64,000 bases of DNA, from contig QCJF01000005.1 in the NCBI GenBank assembly GCA_003216195.1, positions 1 to 64,000 on the forward strand. The letters run 5' to 3'. Source of the DNA: Pelagibacteraceae bacterium AG-404-P08 (GTDB lineage: Bacteria; Pseudomonadota; Alphaproteobacteria; HIMB59). A model generated the notes under the pieces. It saw nothing but the letters and a program-made list of their open reading frames with translations. It was not told the origin of the DNA and made no database searches. How positions within the stretch are numbered: the stretch's first letter is position 1; each line of letters begins with the position of its first letter. The translations under genes and the position numbers were made by a program. This document shows, piece after piece, positions 1 through 6,996 of the stretch.

Positions 1-30
1 GAGTATTTTAAAACACACACAAAACGAATA

Positions 31-375
31 ATGAAAACTTTACTAACCCTATTATTATTAATCCCTAGTTTGAGCACTTTAACATTTAATGTTGAAGCTA
101 GAACGATTGTGTGCAGTTACATTGATAATCCAAACGAAAAAAATAATTTTGAAATAATTGAAGATACTGCAGAAGAAATTAGCCCATTTGGTTTGAAAAT
201 ATTATATAAATCTGTCCTTTTTGAAAATGATACTTATACTTTAAAAAACTCGTCTGGGGCAATAAATCAAAAGAGGTCATGGATAATTAATCTTGGTCAA
301 GAAATTAGTAATCTTTTCATAGAAGAAGATAGCGGTGAGTTGTTTAAATATGAGTATAGATGTTTTGAAAACTAA
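31..375 (+). CDS. Small secreted protein of unknown function
   Basis: Encodes 114 residues that I do not assign to a family. Residues 1-23 form a clear signal peptide (MKTLLTLLLLIPSLSTL, then an alanine near the cleavage region before RTIVCSY). The mature part has two cysteines (VCSY and YRCFEN, the latter at the extreme C-terminus) that could form a disulfide in the periplasm. The 3' end overlaps the start of the downstream TPR-methyltransferase gene by 26 bases in another frame, so the two are probably translated from one transcript. Function cannot be inferred from sequence. Confidence 0.65.
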   Translation: MKTLLTLLLLIPSLSTLTFNVEARTIVCSYIDNPNEKNNFEIIEDTAEEISPFGLKILYKSVLFENDTYTLKNSSGAINQKRSWIINLGQEISNLFIEEDSGELFKYEYRCFEN

Positions 376-2560
376 AAATTTAACAGCAAGCCCACCCTTA
401 GATCTACTCAATAGACTTTTGGGTTACTATCAAAACGGACGTATGAGTGATACAGAAAAACTTTCTATTAAAATCACTAAAGATTTTCCTAAGCATCAAT
501 TTGCTTGGAAAGTATTAGGCGCAGTATTAGGATCAACAGGTAGATTGTCTGAAGCTGTAAATGCTAATAAGAAAGCAGTTGCATTAAGCCCTCAAGATGC
601 TGAAGCTCACAACAACTTGGGTAACATGCTCCAAAAAATGGGAAGGTTAGATGAAGCTGAAGTAAGCTTTAAAGAATCGATAACTTTAAAACCTGATTAT
701 GCTTTAGCCCAATACAACTTGGGTGTTACCCTAAAAGAATTAGGAAGATTAGAAGAAGCTGAAGCTAGTTATAACCAGGCAATCAAATCGAATCCTAATT
801 TTCCAGAGGCTTTCAGCAACTTGGGTGTTACCTTAAAAGAACTAGGAAGGTTAGAAGAAGCTGAAGCTATTTATAAACAAGCACTAAAATTGAAACCTGA
901 TTTAGCCAAAACTCACAATAACTTGGGAGTAACGCTTTATGAACTGGGAAGGTTCAATGATGCTATTTCAAGCTATACACAAGCAATAGAGTTGAAACCT
1001 GATTATATTGAAGCCTATGCAAATCTTGGTATCGCTATCAAAAACGTAAGGTTCAATTCATTAGATAATAAGCTCTATCAACCATTAATCCAAATGTTGA
1101 CTAATGGTAATCTAATAAACCCTAATGATGTAGCTAAGAGTATTCTAAGTCTCTTAAAACATGATAACCAAATCAAAGGTTTTCTTCTAAACAAAAATGT
1201 TATCACAAATATTGAAAAGGCAACTTTCATTATTGGGGCTCTTGATAATCTAAAGCTTCTCCATACTCTAATGCGTTTGTGTCCACTTCCTGAACTTCAG
1301 TTTGAAGAACTCTTTGTAACGATGCGAGGCTTCCTTCTCAAAAATCTGGATAATATGGAGTCATCTCCTGAACTCATCTATTTTTTATCTACACTTTCTA
1401 TCCATTGTTTTGTTAATGAATATGTTTACTTTGAAAGTGACGAAGAGACTCGCTTGGTTGAAGAATTACAAGCTGAGATTACGAAAAAAATTAAGCAATC
1501 AGACCAACCAGAAATAATAAAGATTTTGTGTCTAGCCTCCTATCGTCAATTAAATCAATATAATTGGTGCCAAAAGATAGAAGCACTTGACAATTTAGAA
1601 GATGTAAAGGCAATACTGATTGAAGAGCCACTTTACGAGAGATTGATTATCAAAGACATACCTATGTTAGGAAAAATATCAGATGATGTGTCGCTTAAAG
1701 TTAGAGAGCAATATGAGGAGAGTCCATATCCAAGATGGATGAAAATAGGACTTTTTATAAAGGCAAAACCGATAGCTGCTGTTTGTGATGAGTTAAAACT
1801 TCAGCTTTATTCCGAAAATATTAAAAATGTTACTGATCCGCTTATACTTATAGCTGGTTGTGGTACTGGGCAGCATTCCATAGGAACCGCTTCTCGCTTT
1901 TCAAATTGTCGTGTCACAGCCGTGGATTTAAGCCTTGCAAGCTTAGCTTACGCACAGAGGAAATCTAATGAACTTCACTTAACCAACATAGATTATTTGC
2001 AAGCAGATATTTTACACCTCCATCAAATGGGCAAGGAATTCGACATAATTGAAAGTACAGGTGTTCTTCATCATATGGAAGAACCGATGGCTGGTTGGAG
2101 AGTTCTTGTAGACATATTAAAGCCCGGTGGTTTGATGAAGATTGGTTTGTATAGTGAGTATGCAAGACAACATATTGTAGAAGTCAGAAAAGAAATAACA
2201 GCATTGAGACTTGGCACATCTAATGCTGAAGTCAGAAAATATAGAAAATCACTAGCAGACTCGCATAACGAGAATTATCAACTATTGACTAAGTCGACTG
2301 ACTTTTTCAGTCTAAGTAGATTGAGAGACTTAATATTTCATGTACAAGAGCACCGTTTCACTCTTCCACAGATTAAAATCTGTCTCGACGAATTGGGTTT
2401 AAAGTTCTGTGGATTTGAAAATAAATTCGCTATATCAAATTTTAGAGAGCTTCATGGAAACCATGCAAACATCTATGATCTTGAACTGTGGAGTCAGTAT
2501 GAGGAAACAAACCCCCTTGCTTTCTCTGGTATGTACCAGTTTTGGTGTCAGAAACTTTAA
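350..2560 (+). CDS. TPR-repeat protein with C-terminal SAM-dependent methyltransferase domain
   Basis: A long two-domain protein. The first part (about residues 30-235) is a run of tetratricopeptide repeats with the recurring core NLGVTLKELGRLEEAE. A linker without a recognised domain follows. About residues 490-620 are a class I methyltransferase fold with glycine motif LIAGCGTGQHS, an acidic motif (VTAVDLS) and a post-motif region ESTGVLHHM typical of SAM-binding Methyltransf_12/25 domains. TPR-methyltransferase fusions are common in marine alphaproteobacteria, but their substrates are generally unknown. I prefer the ATG at 350; an in-frame GTG lies at 335. Either start overlaps the preceding gene. 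The methyl acceptor is not inferable. Confidence 0.85.
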   Translation: MSIDVLKTKNLTASPPLDLLNRLLGYYQNGRMSDTEKLSIKITKDFPKHQFAWKVLGAVLGSTGRLSEAVNANKKAVALSPQDAEAHNNLGNMLQKMGRLDEAEVSFKESITLKPDYALAQYNLGVTLKELGRLEEAEASYNQAIKSNPNFPEAFSNLGVTLKELGRLEEAEAIYKQALKLKPDLAKTHNNLGVTLYELGRFNDAISSYTQAIELKPDYIEAYANLGIAIKNVRFNSLDNKLYQPLIQMLTNGNLINPNDVAKSILSLLKHDNQIKGFLLNKNVITNIEKATFIIGALDNLKLLHTLMRLCPLPELQFEELFVTMRGFLLKNLDNMESSPELIYFLSTLSIHCFVNEYVYFESDEETRLVEELQAEITKKIKQSDQPEIIKILCLASYRQLNQYNWCQKIEALDNLEDVKAILIEEPLYERLIIKDIPMLGKISDDVSLKVREQYEESPYPRWMKIGLFIKAKPIAAVCDELKLQLYSENIKNVTDPLILIAGCGTGQHSIGTASRFSNCRVTAVDLSLASLAYAQRKSNELHLTNIDYLQADILHLHQMGKEFDIIESTGVLHHMEEPMAGWRVLVDILKPGGLMKIGLYSEYARQHIVEVRKEITALRLGTSNAEVRKYRKSLADSHNENYQLLTKSTDFFSLSRLRDLIFHVQEHRFTLPQIKICLDELGLKFCGFENKFAISNFRELHGNHANIYDLELWSQYEETNPLAFSGMYQFWCQKL
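602..1045 (+). repeat. Five 102-bp tandem periods encoding TPR units
   Basis: The codons for the N-L-G core recur at 614, 716, 818, 920 and 1022, exactly 102 bp (34 codons) apart. The second and third units are the most alike at DNA level (both encode LGVTLKELGRLEEAEA). This is intragenic repeat structure of the TPR array, suggesting recent unit duplication, and is not a CRISPR or satellite. Confidence 0.85.
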
Positions 2561-2605
2561 GATTCCTAAGTTCGTGTTTTTCAGTAAAATAGTAAATTGG
2601 TAGTT

Positions 2606-2785
2606 ATGAAAAGTTCCAGAGAAAAGACCGATAAAGATAAAATTGCAAGACTTGAAAAAAAAGTAAAAGACTTAATGAATGAAATATCAGATATTAAGAA
2701 TTCTAAAAAAAGAAAAAATCTAGAAATGTTGAATGATCAATTTTCCGAAGAAATAAATTTAAAAAAACTTAAAGAGGAAAAATAA
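2606..2785 (+). CDS. Short charged coiled-coil protein
   Basis: Encodes about 59 residues from the ATG at 2606 (an upstream in-frame TTG at 2597 is less likely). It is almost entirely charged, with heptad-like spacing (DKIARLEKKVKDLMNEIS), so a short coiled coil is expected. Its stop overlaps the ATG of the next small gene (TAATG at 2783-2787), which suggests translational coupling. I recognise no family. The coupled arrangement is the main support for it being real. Confidence 0.5.
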   Translation: MKSSREKTDKDKIARLEKKVKDLMNEISDIKNSKKRKNLEMLNDQFSEEINLKKLKEEK

Positions 2786-2961
2786 TGTCGGCGGAAGTAT
2801 TTATGCCAATAATTTACTTAATCTGTTTGTTAATTTTAATAGGACCCCGTTTTTTAGAGACTAACTCATCATTTAAACAATTACTAAGTAATTTAAGTAT
2901 TTGGGCCTTAATAGTGATATTAATTTCTTTAGCTTATCAAACCTACAATTACTTCACTTAA
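2785..2961 (+). CDS. 58-residue membrane protein
   Basis: An ORF of 58 codons plus stop starting at the ATG that overlaps the previous stop codon. The product has two hydrophobic segments (PIIYLICLLILIG and LSIWALIVILISLAY) separated by a short polar stretch, so it is probably a two-helix inner-membrane protein. The second segment, with a preceding leucine/asparagine-rich helix, resembles the N-terminal anchor of alphaproteobacterial TIGR02281 aspartic proteases, but no protease domain follows. That resemblance is my inference from memory. Its 3' end overlaps the convergent hydrolase gene by four bases. Confidence 0.5.
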   Translation: MSAEVFMPIIYLICLLILIGPRFLETNSSFKQLLSNLSIWALIVILISLAYQTYNYFT

Positions 2962-3995
2962 ATTTTTCTTGTTTGACCATGAGCCATATAAGAAAACTCA
3001 TCTTTTTTTAATTTTAATTTTTTAGACAGTTGTTTAAGTAACTTTATTGGTTCATCCATAGGTTCATCTGTTAATTGAAATGTTCCCCAATGCATAGCTA
3101 TAGATTTTTTAGATCTAACATCTTTGTGAATTTGAATTGCCTCTTCTACATTACAATGTGAATCTTTCATAAACCACCTAGGAGCATATGCACCAATTGG
3201 TATAGTAGATAAATCAAATGACTCAAATTTTTTCTGAATATCTTTAAAATCTTTTGAATATCCAGTATCGCCTACAAAAAAATACTTAAAATTATTTGCT
3301 TTTATAACCCAACCACACCAAAGTGTTTTATTTGTGTCGTTAAATGATCTTTTACTCCAATGTTGAACTGGCACAGAGTGAATTTCAAGATTTTTGATCT
3401 TAGTCATTTGCCACCATTCATGTTCAATGACTTTGCTAGCTCCTAATTTTGATATAATCCCTTTTAATTTTAGTGGAACAAAAAATGTTGGTTGATTTAC
3501 ATTTTGTTTTTTTAATAAAAGTTTAATAGTTTTAGAGTCTAAATGATCATAGTGGTTATGAGAAATTAAAACAAAGTCAATGAAAGGCAATTCTTCAATT
3601 TTTAATCCAGGAGGTGTCGTTCTTGAAGGCCCCATAAAACTCAGAGGTGATGCTCTTTTTGTGAAATGGGGGTCAGTTAATATATTTATACCATCAATTT
3701 GTAGTAAGAAAGTTGAATGTCCAATCCAAGTAATTGTATTTTCAGATTTATTAGATTTTAAGTATCCAGGGTCATTTTCAACCATAGGAAATGCAATCGG
3801 TTCCGGCTTACTTGACTCCCTCCTCCATTTCCAAAAATCTTTGAAACTACTTTTATGTGAAACGTAATTATTGACAAAGACCCCATCTACTAGATTGAAA
3901 GGTTTAAAGAGATTGTTTGCCATAATTTTTGTTTTTAGAATTACAAAAGATAATGAGAAAAGCATAACCTTTTTTATAAAATCTCTTCTGTGCAT
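2958..3995 (-). CDS. Metallo-beta-lactamase-fold hydrolase (NAPE-PLD/RomA-like), exported
   Basis: A 345-residue metallohydrolase of the metallo-beta-lactamase superfamily. The zinc-binding motif is SHNHYDHLD (H146, H148, D150, H151). Further conserved features are WIGHSTFLLQ, ILTDPHF, FFVGDTGYS and AMHWGTFQL. This combination is typical of the N-acyl-phosphatidylethanolamine phospholipase D-like branch (Lactamase_B_2), whose bacterial members often have unknown substrates. The N-terminus MHRRDFIKK followed by a hydrophobic stretch looks like a twin-arginine or lipoprotein-like export signal, suggesting a periplasmic site. It lies 20 bp downstream of an amidotransferase-like gene on the same strand, possibly co-transcribed. 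Confidence 0.8.
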   Translation of the reverse strand: MHRRDFIKKVMLFSLSFVILKTKIMANNLFKPFNLVDGVFVNNYVSHKSSFKDFWKWRRESSKPEPIAFPMVENDPGYLKSNKSENTITWIGHSTFLLQIDGINILTDPHFTKRASPLSFMGPSRTTPPGLKIEELPFIDFVLISHNHYDHLDSKTIKLLLKKQNVNQPTFFVPLKLKGIISKLGASKVIEHEWWQMTKIKNLEIHSVPVQHWSKRSFNDTNKTLWCGWVIKANNFKYFFVGDTGYSKDFKDIQKKFESFDLSTIPIGAYAPRWFMKDSHCNVEEAIQIHKDVRSKKSIAMHWGTFQLTDEPMDEPIKLLKQLSKKLKLKKDEFSYMAHGQTRKI

Positions 3996-4015
3996 CTAAA
4001 TTAAGTTAATAAAAA

Positions 4016-4741
4016 CTAATTATTAATTATTTTAACGAAGTTTTTATACATTTGGTTGCAATGCATCATCATAGTATCAATTTCTTTAGCTACCAAATCT
4101 TTCATTTGAGGTAAGGCATCGGCTCCAAGAGATTTTTCGAGAGCATTTTTATATTCAGGAACTTGAGCCCAATCATCAACAGTAGTTTTTCGAATTTCTA
4201 AATGAAATTGAATTCCATAGGCATACTTATCATAACCAAAAATTTGATATTTTGTTGAGGGTGAAGTGCCTATAACTCTCACTTTAGAGTTAGTTTCCAA
4301 ACCTACTACTTCATAAGAATGCCATTGTAATGCTTTTATTTTATTTGGAAGAAAACCAAAAATATGATCTTCTTTGGCACTTGTCTCAATGTTAATATCC
4401 AATACGCCAATTTCAGGTGGTTTAGACTCAACTACCTTTCCTCCCAATACTTCACCTAAAAGCTGACATCCTAAGCAAAAACCTAAAAAAGGTTTCTTGA
4501 GGTTTAAAACATATTCACCTACTGCTTTTTTTTCAGCTACTAACCATGGATATTGATCCTCCATAAATGTATCCATAGGACCGCCCATACAAAGCATAGC
4601 GTCAAATTCATCTAAATTATTTGGAATACTATCACCCTCATCCAATTGGATAGTTGTTATACTATGACCATCTTCTATAAGAAAATCTTTAAATGTCCCA
4701 GGATCCTCAATTGAAATATGTTGCAGAGATATAAATTTCAT
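4016..4741 (-). CDS. Class I glutamine amidotransferase-like protein (GMP synthase-like)
   Basis: A 241-residue stand-alone class I GATase domain. The nucleophile elbow is GFCLGCQLLG (C89), and the partner residues lie in GIQFHLEI (H180, E182), so the catalytic triad appears intact. The family (often annotated GMP synthase-glutamine amidotransferase-like) hydrolyses gamma-glutamyl amides; some members act on gamma-glutamyl polyamines or glutathione conjugates. No partner synthase gene is nearby, so it probably acts alone. It is the upstream neighbour of the MBL-fold hydrolase on the minus strand. Confidence 0.8.
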   Translation of the reverse strand: MKFISLQHISIEDPGTFKDFLIEDGHSITTIQLDEGDSIPNNLDEFDAMLCMGGPMDTFMEDQYPWLVAEKKAVGEYVLNLKKPFLGFCLGCQLLGEVLGGKVVESKPPEIGVLDINIETSAKEDHIFGFLPNKIKALQWHSYEVVGLETNSKVRVIGTSPSTKYQIFGYDKYAYGIQFHLEIRKTTVDDWAQVPEYKNALEKSLGADALPQMKDLVAKEIDTMMMHCNQMYKNFVKIINN

Positions 4742-4794
4742 TAAATTAAATTAATTTGAACTTATTAAAGGGCACGCCTTTTAAAGCGCTAAAC

Positions 4795-4962
4795 TTAATC
4801 GTCGTCGCTGCCGGTTACTGTATCTTTAACTTTGTTGTAACCTTTAGATACGGCACCCGCTACAGAGTCATAAGCATCATTAGCTTTTTCGCTCACAGTT
4901 GCGCAACTAGTGATTAAAAAAAATGAGGAAAGTATTATTAATATTAGTTTTTTTGACATCAT
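4795..4962 (-). CDS. Small lipoprotein
   Basis: A 55-residue ORF. After a short basic start (MMSKK), a hydrophobic stretch ends in the lipobox LITSC, giving a predicted lipidated cysteine followed by about 35 mostly polar residues ending in an acidic tail (GSDDD). The mature part has an alternating pattern (YDSVAGAVSKGYNKVKD) suggestive of an amphipathic helix, as in small entericidin- or osmotic-type lipoproteins. Translation can start at 4962 or at the adjacent ATG ending at 4959. Codon use matches the neighbours. The exact family is not identified. Confidence 0.65.
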   Translation of the reverse strand: MMSKKLILIILSSFFLITSCATVSEKANDAYDSVAGAVSKGYNKVKDTVTGSDDD

Positions 4963-5048
4963 TGGATTATCAGAAATCTAACAAAAATGTCAATTTATTT
5001 AAATGATAATCTAAAATATATTTCATAAAGGATGATAAAATTTTTATA

Positions 5049-5888
5049 ATGATAGAAATTTCTTTAAATGAGGATCAAAAAAAAGATTTTCAAAAAAATG
5101 GTTTTTTGATTATTGAGAGTTTTCTTGACTCAACGCATTTTGAGCGATTGTATGAGAGGTTTCATAGTTTATTTAATGGAAACTTTGAAACAGGTATTGA
5201 ACCTGACGAGTGGAATTGGAAGTTTGAAAGTGGACCTAAAGATGTTACCAGACAAATTTGTAATGCCTGGAAATCAGATAATTTTATAAAGGAAATAGTT
5301 TGCAATGAACTTTTAGGGAAGGCTTGTGCTGAATTAATGGGCTGGAGTGGATCAAGACTTTTACAAGATAATGTTTTATGGAAACCACCGGGAGGCAAAA
5401 CTTTAGCTTATCATCAAGATGCTGCGTACGATGATTGGATTGTACCGCAAACTATGATGACATGTTGGATGCCCATCGATAATGTCGATAAAGAAAAAGG
5501 GACACTAGAATATGTAAAAGGATCACATCTTTGGGGATTAAGCCCTCCTAAAGGACAATTCCATTCTCCTAGAGATTATAAAAAAGAGTTAAATGAATAT
5601 GCGTCAAAATTAAATAAAGAAATTCAGATTCAATATGTTGAAGTTCCAGCAGGTGGAGTAGCATTTCATCATGGGTACACTTGGCATGGATCAGGTATTA
5701 ATAATACAAACAGTAATAGAAGGGCAATAGTTGCTCATTGCGTTCCTTCTAACTCTAGGTTTCATCCAACAAACAAAGGAGGTACAGCGAGAATTTATAA
5801 AAAATATAAAAAATTAGAAACAGATGAGTTGGATGAAAGTTTTTTTCCAATTATTTGGACAAAGGAAGGATATAGAACAAATGTTTGA
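5049..5888 (+). CDS. Phytanoyl-CoA dioxygenase (PhyH) family protein
   Basis: A 279-residue Fe(II)/2-oxoglutarate-dependent oxygenase of the PhyH family. The iron ligands are visible as HQD in LAYHQDAAYDDW and the distal histidine in YTWHGSGINN, with a downstream arginine (SNRRAIV) positioned to bind 2-oxoglutarate. Family members hydroxylate fatty acyl-CoAs, ectoine or other small metabolites. Nothing in the context defines the substrate. The gene overlaps the downstream DUF1192 gene by eight bases, so both are likely in one mRNA. Confidence 0.85.
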   Translation: MIEISLNEDQKKDFQKNGFLIIESFLDSTHFERLYERFHSLFNGNFETGIEPDEWNWKFESGPKDVTRQICNAWKSDNFIKEIVCNELLGKACAELMGWSGSRLLQDNVLWKPPGGKTLAYHQDAAYDDWIVPQTMMTCWMPIDNVDKEKGTLEYVKGSHLWGLSPPKGQFHSPRDYKKELNEYASKLNKEIQIQYVEVPAGGVAFHHGYTWHGSGINNTNSNRRAIVAHCVPSNSRFHPTNKGGTARIYKKYKKLETDELDESFFPIIWTKEGYRTNV

Positions 5889-6057
5889 TGAAGAAGAGCC
5901 AAAAAAAATAAAACCAATTGATTTAGATGATTTGAGTGTTGAAGAAATTGAGGAGATGATTGGCAATCATAAATTAGAAATCGAAAACCTAGAGATTTTA
6001 CTGAAAAAGAAAAAAGACAAACTCAAATTAGCCGATCAGTTTTTTAAAAAGAATTAA
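5881..6057 (+). CDS. DUF1192 family protein
   Basis: A 58-residue protein matching the pattern of alphaproteobacterial DUF1192 proteins: an acidic N-terminus (MFDEEEP), the core DLDDLSVEEIEEMIGNH, then a charged helix ending in a basic tail (ADQFFKKN). Length is normal for the family, whose function is unknown; a coiled-coil scaffold is likely. The ATG at 5881 lies inside the last codons of the PhyH gene. A longer in-frame reading from 5824 is overlap with that gene and was not used. The 3' end overlaps the convergent DUF1330 gene by four bases. Confidence 0.8.
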   Translation: MFDEEEPKKIKPIDLDDLSVEEIEEMIGNHKLEIENLEILLKKKKDKLKLADQFFKKN

Positions 6058-6344
6058 TATCCCTCTATCAATATAAGGTCACTTTTTGTACTATTTTGCC
6101 TAATTTTCATAGCCTTTGAGTATTCAACAGACTCATAACATTTTTTAGCACTTTCAAAGCTTTCAAACTCTACTACGGTAGTTCTATCTACAGGCCATTC
6201 CCCTTCTAAAACATCAGTTTTTCCACCTCTAATTATGTACTTACCCCCATATTTTTTCATCACTTCAGTTGATAAAGGAGGATATTTTTGAAAAAGTTCA
6301 TTATCGTGAATTGAAACTCTAACAATGATGTATCCTTTTTTCAT
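6054..6344 (-). CDS. DUF1330 domain protein
   Basis: A 96-residue protein of the DUF1330 family, which has a dimeric alpha+beta ferredoxin-like fold related to monooxygenase and EthD-type proteins. Features matching the family are GYIIVRVSIHD at the start, YGGKYIIRGG, TVVEFESFESAKKCYES and a C-terminal LILIEGY. The family is widespread in marine proteobacteria without an assigned reaction. The gene starts divergently from the DUF2141-like gene across an AT-rich spacer. Confidence 0.85.
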   Translation of the reverse strand: MKKGYIIVRVSIHDNELFQKYPPLSTEVMKKYGGKYIIRGGKTDVLEGEWPVDRTTVVEFESFESAKKCYESVEYSKAMKIRQNSTKSDLILIEGY

Positions 6345-6555
6345 AACTAAGGATAAATTAATACTTTTAAACAGAGTTATCCACAGTAATTCAGTATGCT
6401 TGTAGATTATTGATTGAATGATGATAAAACATTACAAATCAATTCAATAAAAAACCACGTTTTTATTGTTTTTTTTTGTAGTTTGATCTCTTTTTTCAAA
6501 TTCAATCAAATTGTTTGTACAACTTTTATGAAAATACATTAATCTTTCAAAAGTT
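6345..6555. promoter_or_regulatory. Divergent AT-rich spacer with two DnaA-box-like nonamers
   Basis: About 210 bp between two divergent genes, containing long T tracts. TTATCCACA (6377-6385) matches the classical DnaA box, and TTATGCACA (6554-6562) matches the relaxed TTATNCACA form at the right edge. The region should carry both promoters. Two nonamers alone do not establish a replication origin in AT-rich DNA, so the origin reading is only a possibility. Confidence 0.3.
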
Positions 6556-6996
6556 ATGCACAGCTATCTAGCTAGTATTAAAATGATCACTTATTTCCTG
6601 ATTTTTCAGGCTTTTTTTGTAATAAAAACTTCGTATTCTGATCATCTCACAGTAAAAATTACAGGTTTTGTTGATGCTTCAAGCCCAATTCACATTCTGG
6701 GCTATGATAGGAAATATTATTTCGAGGAAAATTCTGCACCTCTTTTTATCGTTGTAGAGCAGGATATAAATAAATTTAATAATGTTAATTTAAAAGCTTT
6801 CCCACATATTAAAATAGGCCTGTTTGCCTTTCAAGATACTGATGGAAATGGAGAATTTTCACAAGACTTTAAAGGCCAACCTTTAGAACCATTTGGTTTT
6901 TCATTAAACCCTAATTTAAATTTTGAAGATGTTGTTTTTGAAAATATAGTTTTTGATATGAGTAAATTTCAACAATTGGAAATTCGACTTAAGTAA
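6556..6996 (+). CDS. Secreted DUF2141-like protein
   Basis: Encodes up to 146 residues with an N-terminal hydrophobic export signal (ITYFLIFQAFFVIKTSYS). The mature region contains FQDTDGNGEFSQDFKG followed by PLEPFGFSLN, which resembles the D-x-N-G-N and GFS-N motifs of DUF2141 proteins, a family of small beta-sandwich periplasmic proteins. The aspartate-rich loop could bind calcium. The ATG at 6556 gives a basic n-region; an alternative ATG lies at 6583, and neither has a clear ribosome binding site. The 3' end overlaps cysNC convergently by eight bases. Confidence 0.6.
   Translation: MHSYLASIKMITYFLIFQAFFVIKTSYSDHLTVKITGFVDASSPIHILGYDRKYYFEENSAPLFIVVEQDINKFNNVNLKAFPHIKIGLFAFQDTDGNGEFSQDFKGQPLEPFGFSLNPNLNFEDVVFENIVFDMSKFQQLEIRLK

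Noticed and set aside
602..1045. Periodic DNA repeats considered as a CRISPR array
   Set aside because: Contiguous 102-bp coding units without spacers; they encode TPR helices.
2409..2603. 64-codon frame overlapping the end of the TPR-methyltransferase
   Set aside because: Out-of-frame reading of a real gene with only a short unique tail.
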